29,598 nucleotides of DNA, taken from positions 1 to 29,598 of the forward strand of contig FR884586.1 of NCBI GenBank assembly GCA_000436075.1. The letters are read 5' to 3'. A program made the translations under genes and the position numbers. Below, piece by piece: positions 28,359-29,598 of the stretch (its first letter is position 1; each line of letters opens with the position of its first letter). The stretch is from Eggerthella sp. CAG:209 (GTDB lineage Bacteria; Actinomycetota; Coriobacteriia; Coriobacteriales; Eggerthellaceae). The notes beneath the pieces were generated by a model, which was not told the DNA's origin, did not search any database, and was given only the letters and a program-made list of their open reading frames with translations.

Positions 28359-29598
28359 GTGTATCTCAAATCGCTGACGTTGAAGGGCTTTAAGTCTTTC
28401 GCTGATCGAACGGTTATGAGATTCGAACCGGGCGTTGCTGCTGTGGTGGGCCCTAACGGATCTGGCAAATCGAACATCTCCGACGCCGTGCTATGGGTTC
28501 TTGGCGAACGTAACGCTAAGAATTTGCGTGGCCAATCTATGGAAGATGTCATTTTTGCTGGTTCTTCTGCCCGTAAGCCTGTTTCCGTGGCGGAAGTTGA
28601 GCTGCTGCTCGATAACACCGACGGCACGCTTCCCGTTGATTTTGCTGAGGTTTCCATTGGGCGCCGTATGTATCGCAGTGGAGAAAGCGAATACCTCATT
28701 AATGGTAATGTGGTTCGCCGTATGGATGTTCTTGATATCCTTCACGACTCTGGTATGGGTACGGGCACCAATTCCATTATCTCCCAAGGCAATTTGGACT
28801 CTGTTCTTTCATCCCGTCCAGAAGATCGCCGTGCTCTCATCGAAGAAGCTGCTGGCATTCTGAAGCATAAAGAGCGCAAAGCGAAAAGCGAGCGTAAGCT
28901 TGCTCAGATGGACGCTCATCTTGCCCGCGTTAATGACATTACTGCTGAAGTTGAGCGTCAGCTCAAGCCTCTTGAGCGCAAGGCCAAGAAAGCTCGCTTG
29001 CATAAGGATCTTTCTTTTGAGCTTGCCAATTTGAAACTTGCTCTTGCTGTTGACGATCTGCGCGTCCTGCAGCAGAAGTGGGATGCTGTTCTTGCGTCAG
29101 AAAAAGAACTCGAAGCGTCCCAGCAAACATTCAAGAAAGAACTAGAAGCATCTGAGCATGCACTTGACGGTCTCCAGCGTCAGCTTCATGAGCGCAGCAA
29201 TCAGGAGAACAGCCTGAACGAGCGCTATCGTCGCTCTCAGGCTTCATTTGAGCGCCTGAATTCTACCGCGATGCTCCTAAGGGAGAAACGCAGTGGTTAT
29301 CTTCAGGAAATCGAGCGACTTACTCGCTTTCTTGAAGAGGCTCGCGTGCGTCGTGGTGCCGCTGAGCATGAGCTTGCCGAAGCCCAGGAGGCAGCTGAAA
29401 AGGCTAAAGAGGAATCGGTGAGGGCCGAAAAGCTTCGTGGCGATTTGGAGATTTCATATACCCAACGGGTCAACAAACGAAACGATCTACGTAAGAAGAT
29501 CGATACCTTGATGTCTGAGCAGCGCGCGTTGGTCCACCGTCAGGAAACTGCTAAGGCAACTCAGCAGGCACTGCGTGAAAACCTTTCAGAGCGTCGTG
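28359..29598 (+). CDS. smc: Chromosome segregation protein SMC, N-terminal part (runs off the window)
   Basis: SMC forms the condensin-like complex with ScpA/ScpB that organises and segregates the chromosome. Reading from the GTG at 28359 (6 bases after AAAGGGG) gives 413 residues up to the window edge without a stop. MYLKSLTLKGFKSFADRT and the Walker A GPNGSGKSN (about 32-40) begin the head. IISQGNLDSVLSSRPEDRR and IEEAAGILKHKERK complete the N-terminal head by about residue 170. The rest is the first coiled-coil arm. Hinge, second arm and C-terminal head lie outside the window. The rnc-smc adjacency is typical of Actinobacteria and Firmicutes. Confidence 0.97.
   Translation, partial: MYLKSLTLKGFKSFADRTVMRFEPGVAAVVGPNGSGKSNISDAVLWVLGERNAKNLRGQSMEDVIFAGSSARKPVSVAEVELLLDNTDGTLPVDFAEVSIGRRMYRSGESEYLINGNVVRRMDVLDILHDSGMGTGTNSIISQGNLDSVLSSRPEDRRALIEEAAGILKHKERKAKSERKLAQMDAHLARVNDITAEVERQLKPLERKAKKARLHKDLSFELANLKLALAVDDLRVLQQKWDAVLASEKELEASQQTFKKELEASEHALDGLQRQLHERSNQENSLNERYRRSQASFERLNSTAMLLREKRSGYLQEIERLTRFLEEARVRRGAAEHELAEAQEAAEKAKEESVRAEKLRGDLEISYTQRVNKRNDLRKKIDTLMSEQRALVHRQETAKATQQALRENLSERR

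Overview
The window looks like the chromosome of an actinobacterium of the class Coriobacteriia (Eggerthellales-like). The evidence is gene order. There is a recG-rsmD-coaD-(SepIVA-like)-DUF177-rpmF-plsX-rnc-smc run of actinobacterial type, ftsE-ftsX followed by an S41-family gene, RNase R, an M42 peptidase and smpB, a SARP-type regulator before secA, and a split (two-gene) transketolase. By eye the core genes are of middling GC and use mainly CGT/CGC for arginine. The genus cannot be fixed from the sequence alone.

Positions 1-1737 are the end of an integrated mobile element. It carries the N-terminal half of a tyrosine integrase and a small excisionase-like helix-turn-helix gene, both on the minus strand, and a divergent XRE-type regulator. 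About 420 non-coding bases then run up to the 3' end of guaA, a documented integration hotspot. Five copies of one dyad, GATAC-N6-GTATC, lie in the divergent promoter region and along the non-coding end; the last one abuts the guaA stop codon. The integrase uses AGA/AGG for nearly every arginine, unlike the core genes.

Positions 1738-19220 are housekeeping: guaA (minus strand); a large NTPase-SARP regulator; secA; prfB; the two transketolase subunits; ftsE-ftsX; a membrane-anchored PDZ/S41 protein whose catalytic serine position is glycine; rnr; an M42 aminopeptidase; smpB; an acidic coiled-coil protein of unknown function; and rpmB (minus strand).

Positions 19221-29598 hold an Asp23/Gls24 protein, a FakA-type fatty acid kinase, recG with a very strong hairpin inside its 5' coding region, rsmD, coaD, a SepIVA/DivIVA-like coiled-coil protein, DUF177 (YceD), rpmF, plsX, rnc and the start of smc. 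FakA and PlsX belong to the same acyl-phosphate route into phospholipids. FtsEX, the S41 protein, the SepIVA-like protein and SMC concern the envelope, division and the chromosome.

I found no complete undescribed defence or mobile system. The most interesting signals are: the dispersed, same-orientation operator set of the guaA element; a release factor 2 with SPT instead of SPF in its stop-codon tripeptide and no programmed frameshift; the S41 protein lacking its nucleophile next to ftsEX; and the palindrome built into the start of recG. No tRNA, rRNA, CRISPR array or complete insertion sequence was seen.
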